From positions 1 through 5,841 of the forward strand of contig NZ_CALIMY010000002.1 in assembly GCF_938045205.1 (NCBI RefSeq): 5,841 nucleotides of DNA, written 5' to 3'. The position numbers and the translations under genes are program-made. The notes under the pieces were generated by a model that did not search any database, was not told where the DNA came from, and saw nothing but the letters and a program-made list of their open reading frames with translations. Within the stretch, counting starts at the first letter, position 1, and every line of letters starts with the position of its first letter. This DNA is from an uncultured Campylobacter sp. GTDB taxonomy: Bacteria; Campylobacterota; Campylobacteria; Campylobacterales; Campylobacteraceae. This document shows positions 5,308 through 5,841 of this stretch, piece by piece.

Positions 5308-5841
5308 ATGTTTGGTATCAGTATGCCTGAAATTACGGTCATTTTAATCATCGCGATAATCGTGCTGGGGCCCGAAAAGCTTCCAAAAGTACTAGTCGAG
5401 CTCGCGAAATACTTCAAAGTTATCAAAAAAACCATCAACGACGCAAAATCGAGCTTCGATCAAGAGCTTCGCATCGCCGAGCTCAAAGAGGACGCCAAAA
5501 AATATAAAGAGAGTATCACGCAAGCAAGCGAGGGCGTGCGCAAAAAGCTCACGTTTGAGGAGCTTGACGAGATAAAAGGCGGCATAGACTCGGTCAAAGA
5601 GACGCTAAATACGGGGCTAAAAGACGCGGAAAGCTCGTTTAAAGAAACGCTTAGCTCGGATGCCGCCAAAGATACGCTAAATTCCGCGGAAGTCTCGGCG
5701 CAAAAACAGAGCGAGACGGTAAATTTAAAGGCAAATTCGGGCGGAGAAAATTCCGCGCAAAGCTCCGCTGGCGCCGCAAACTCTATGCAAGGCTCCGCCC
5801 TCGGTGCAATGAATTCCGGAGCCGGAGACAAAAGCAAAAAT
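5308..5841 (+). CDS. tatB: Sec-independent protein translocase TatB, 3' end outside window
   Basis: TatB works with TatC in the membrane to recognise twin-arginine signal peptides on folded export substrates. The 178 visible residues run off the edge with no stop. The layout is classic: a short periplasmic start (MFGISMPE) with the conserved Glu8, one membrane helix about 9-20, a LGPEKLP hinge (20-26), then an amphipathic helix to about residue 45 and a charged helical region to about 90. Glu8 and the hinge favour TatB over TatA. Residues 95-125 carry three imperfect K-E/D-T-L repeats, and from about 128 the tail is Ser/Ala/Gly/Asn-rich and probably disordered. The ATG has AGGA (5298-5301) six bases upstream. 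In C. jejuni tatC is adjacent, so tatC probably follows. Confidence 0.93.
   Translation, partial: MFGISMPEITVILIIAIIVLGPEKLPKVLVELAKYFKVIKKTINDAKSSFDQELRIAELKEDAKKYKESITQASEGVRKKLTFEELDEIKGGIDSVKETLNTGLKDAESSFKETLSSDAAKDTLNSAEVSAQKQSETVNLKANSGGENSAQSSAGAANSMQGSALGAMNSGAGDKSKN
5596..5682 (+). repeat. imperfect short repeats inside tatB
   Basis: A 15-base unit at 5596-5610 (AAAGAGACGCTAAAT) recurs at 5668-5682 with one mismatch, and a more diverged copy starts at 5641 (AAAGAAACGCTTA). All are in frame and encode KETLN, KDTLN and KETLS. The spacing is uneven (45 and 27 bases), so this is a degenerate helical repeat in the protein rather than a clean tandem array. Confidence 0.6.

Noticed and set aside
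5460..5837. 125-residue open frame antisense to the tatB tail
   Set aside because: It lies wholly opposite a well-supported tatB frame. Its Ser/Ala/Phe-rich composition is what the complement of Glu/Lys/Ala/Ser codons gives, and it has no recognisable motif.
1..5841. mobile elements, CRISPR arrays, tRNA or rRNA genes
   Set aside because: Nearly all of the sequence is covered by recognised core genes with tight junctions. I saw no transposase motifs, regularly spaced repeats or cloverleaf-like segments.

Overview
The window looks like ordinary core chromosome from a Campylobacterota species, most likely a relatively GC-rich Campylobacter (gracilis/rectus/showae-like is a guess). Three things point there: a HobA gene, a family known only from this phylum; a dihydropteroate synthase with a long extra N-terminal region; and the order nudix - lysC - hobA - holB - folP next to a divergent hemW. 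I recall the same arrangement in Campylobacter jejuni (around Cj0579-Cj0585) and largely in Helicobacter pylori (HP1226-HP1232). The non-coding DNA is rich in AAATTT-like words, also typical of the genus. I see no mobile element, CRISPR array, tRNA or rRNA, and no sign of recent transfer.

Layout. Positions 1-81 are a short gap that may hold the end of a neighbouring gene and a weak AT-rich hairpin. Positions 82-4040 on the minus strand form a tightly packed five-gene operon, read from right to left: rppH/nudA (RNA 5'-pyrophosphohydrolase), lysC (aspartokinase), hobA (DnaA-binding replication initiation factor), holB (short clamp-loader delta prime) and folP (dihydropteroate synthase). Every junction overlaps by 1 or 4 bases, so translational coupling is likely. 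Positions 4041-4176 are a divergent promoter region. On the plus strand follow hemW (radical SAM haem chaperone, TTG start) and, after a 57-base gap with its own likely promoter, tatB, which runs off the right edge without a stop.

Functionally the operon mixes RNA turnover, the first step of the aspartate-family amino-acid pathway, two DNA replication factors and folate synthesis. The conserved order suggests co-expression of growth-linked genes rather than one pathway. The plus-strand genes serve haem delivery and Tat protein export.

The strongest observation beyond plain annotation is an internal start in lysC. A perfect AGGAG lies 8 bases before Met245, exactly where the separate regulatory beta subunit begins in the Corynebacterium/Bacillus type of aspartokinase. 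I found no convincing undescribed system.
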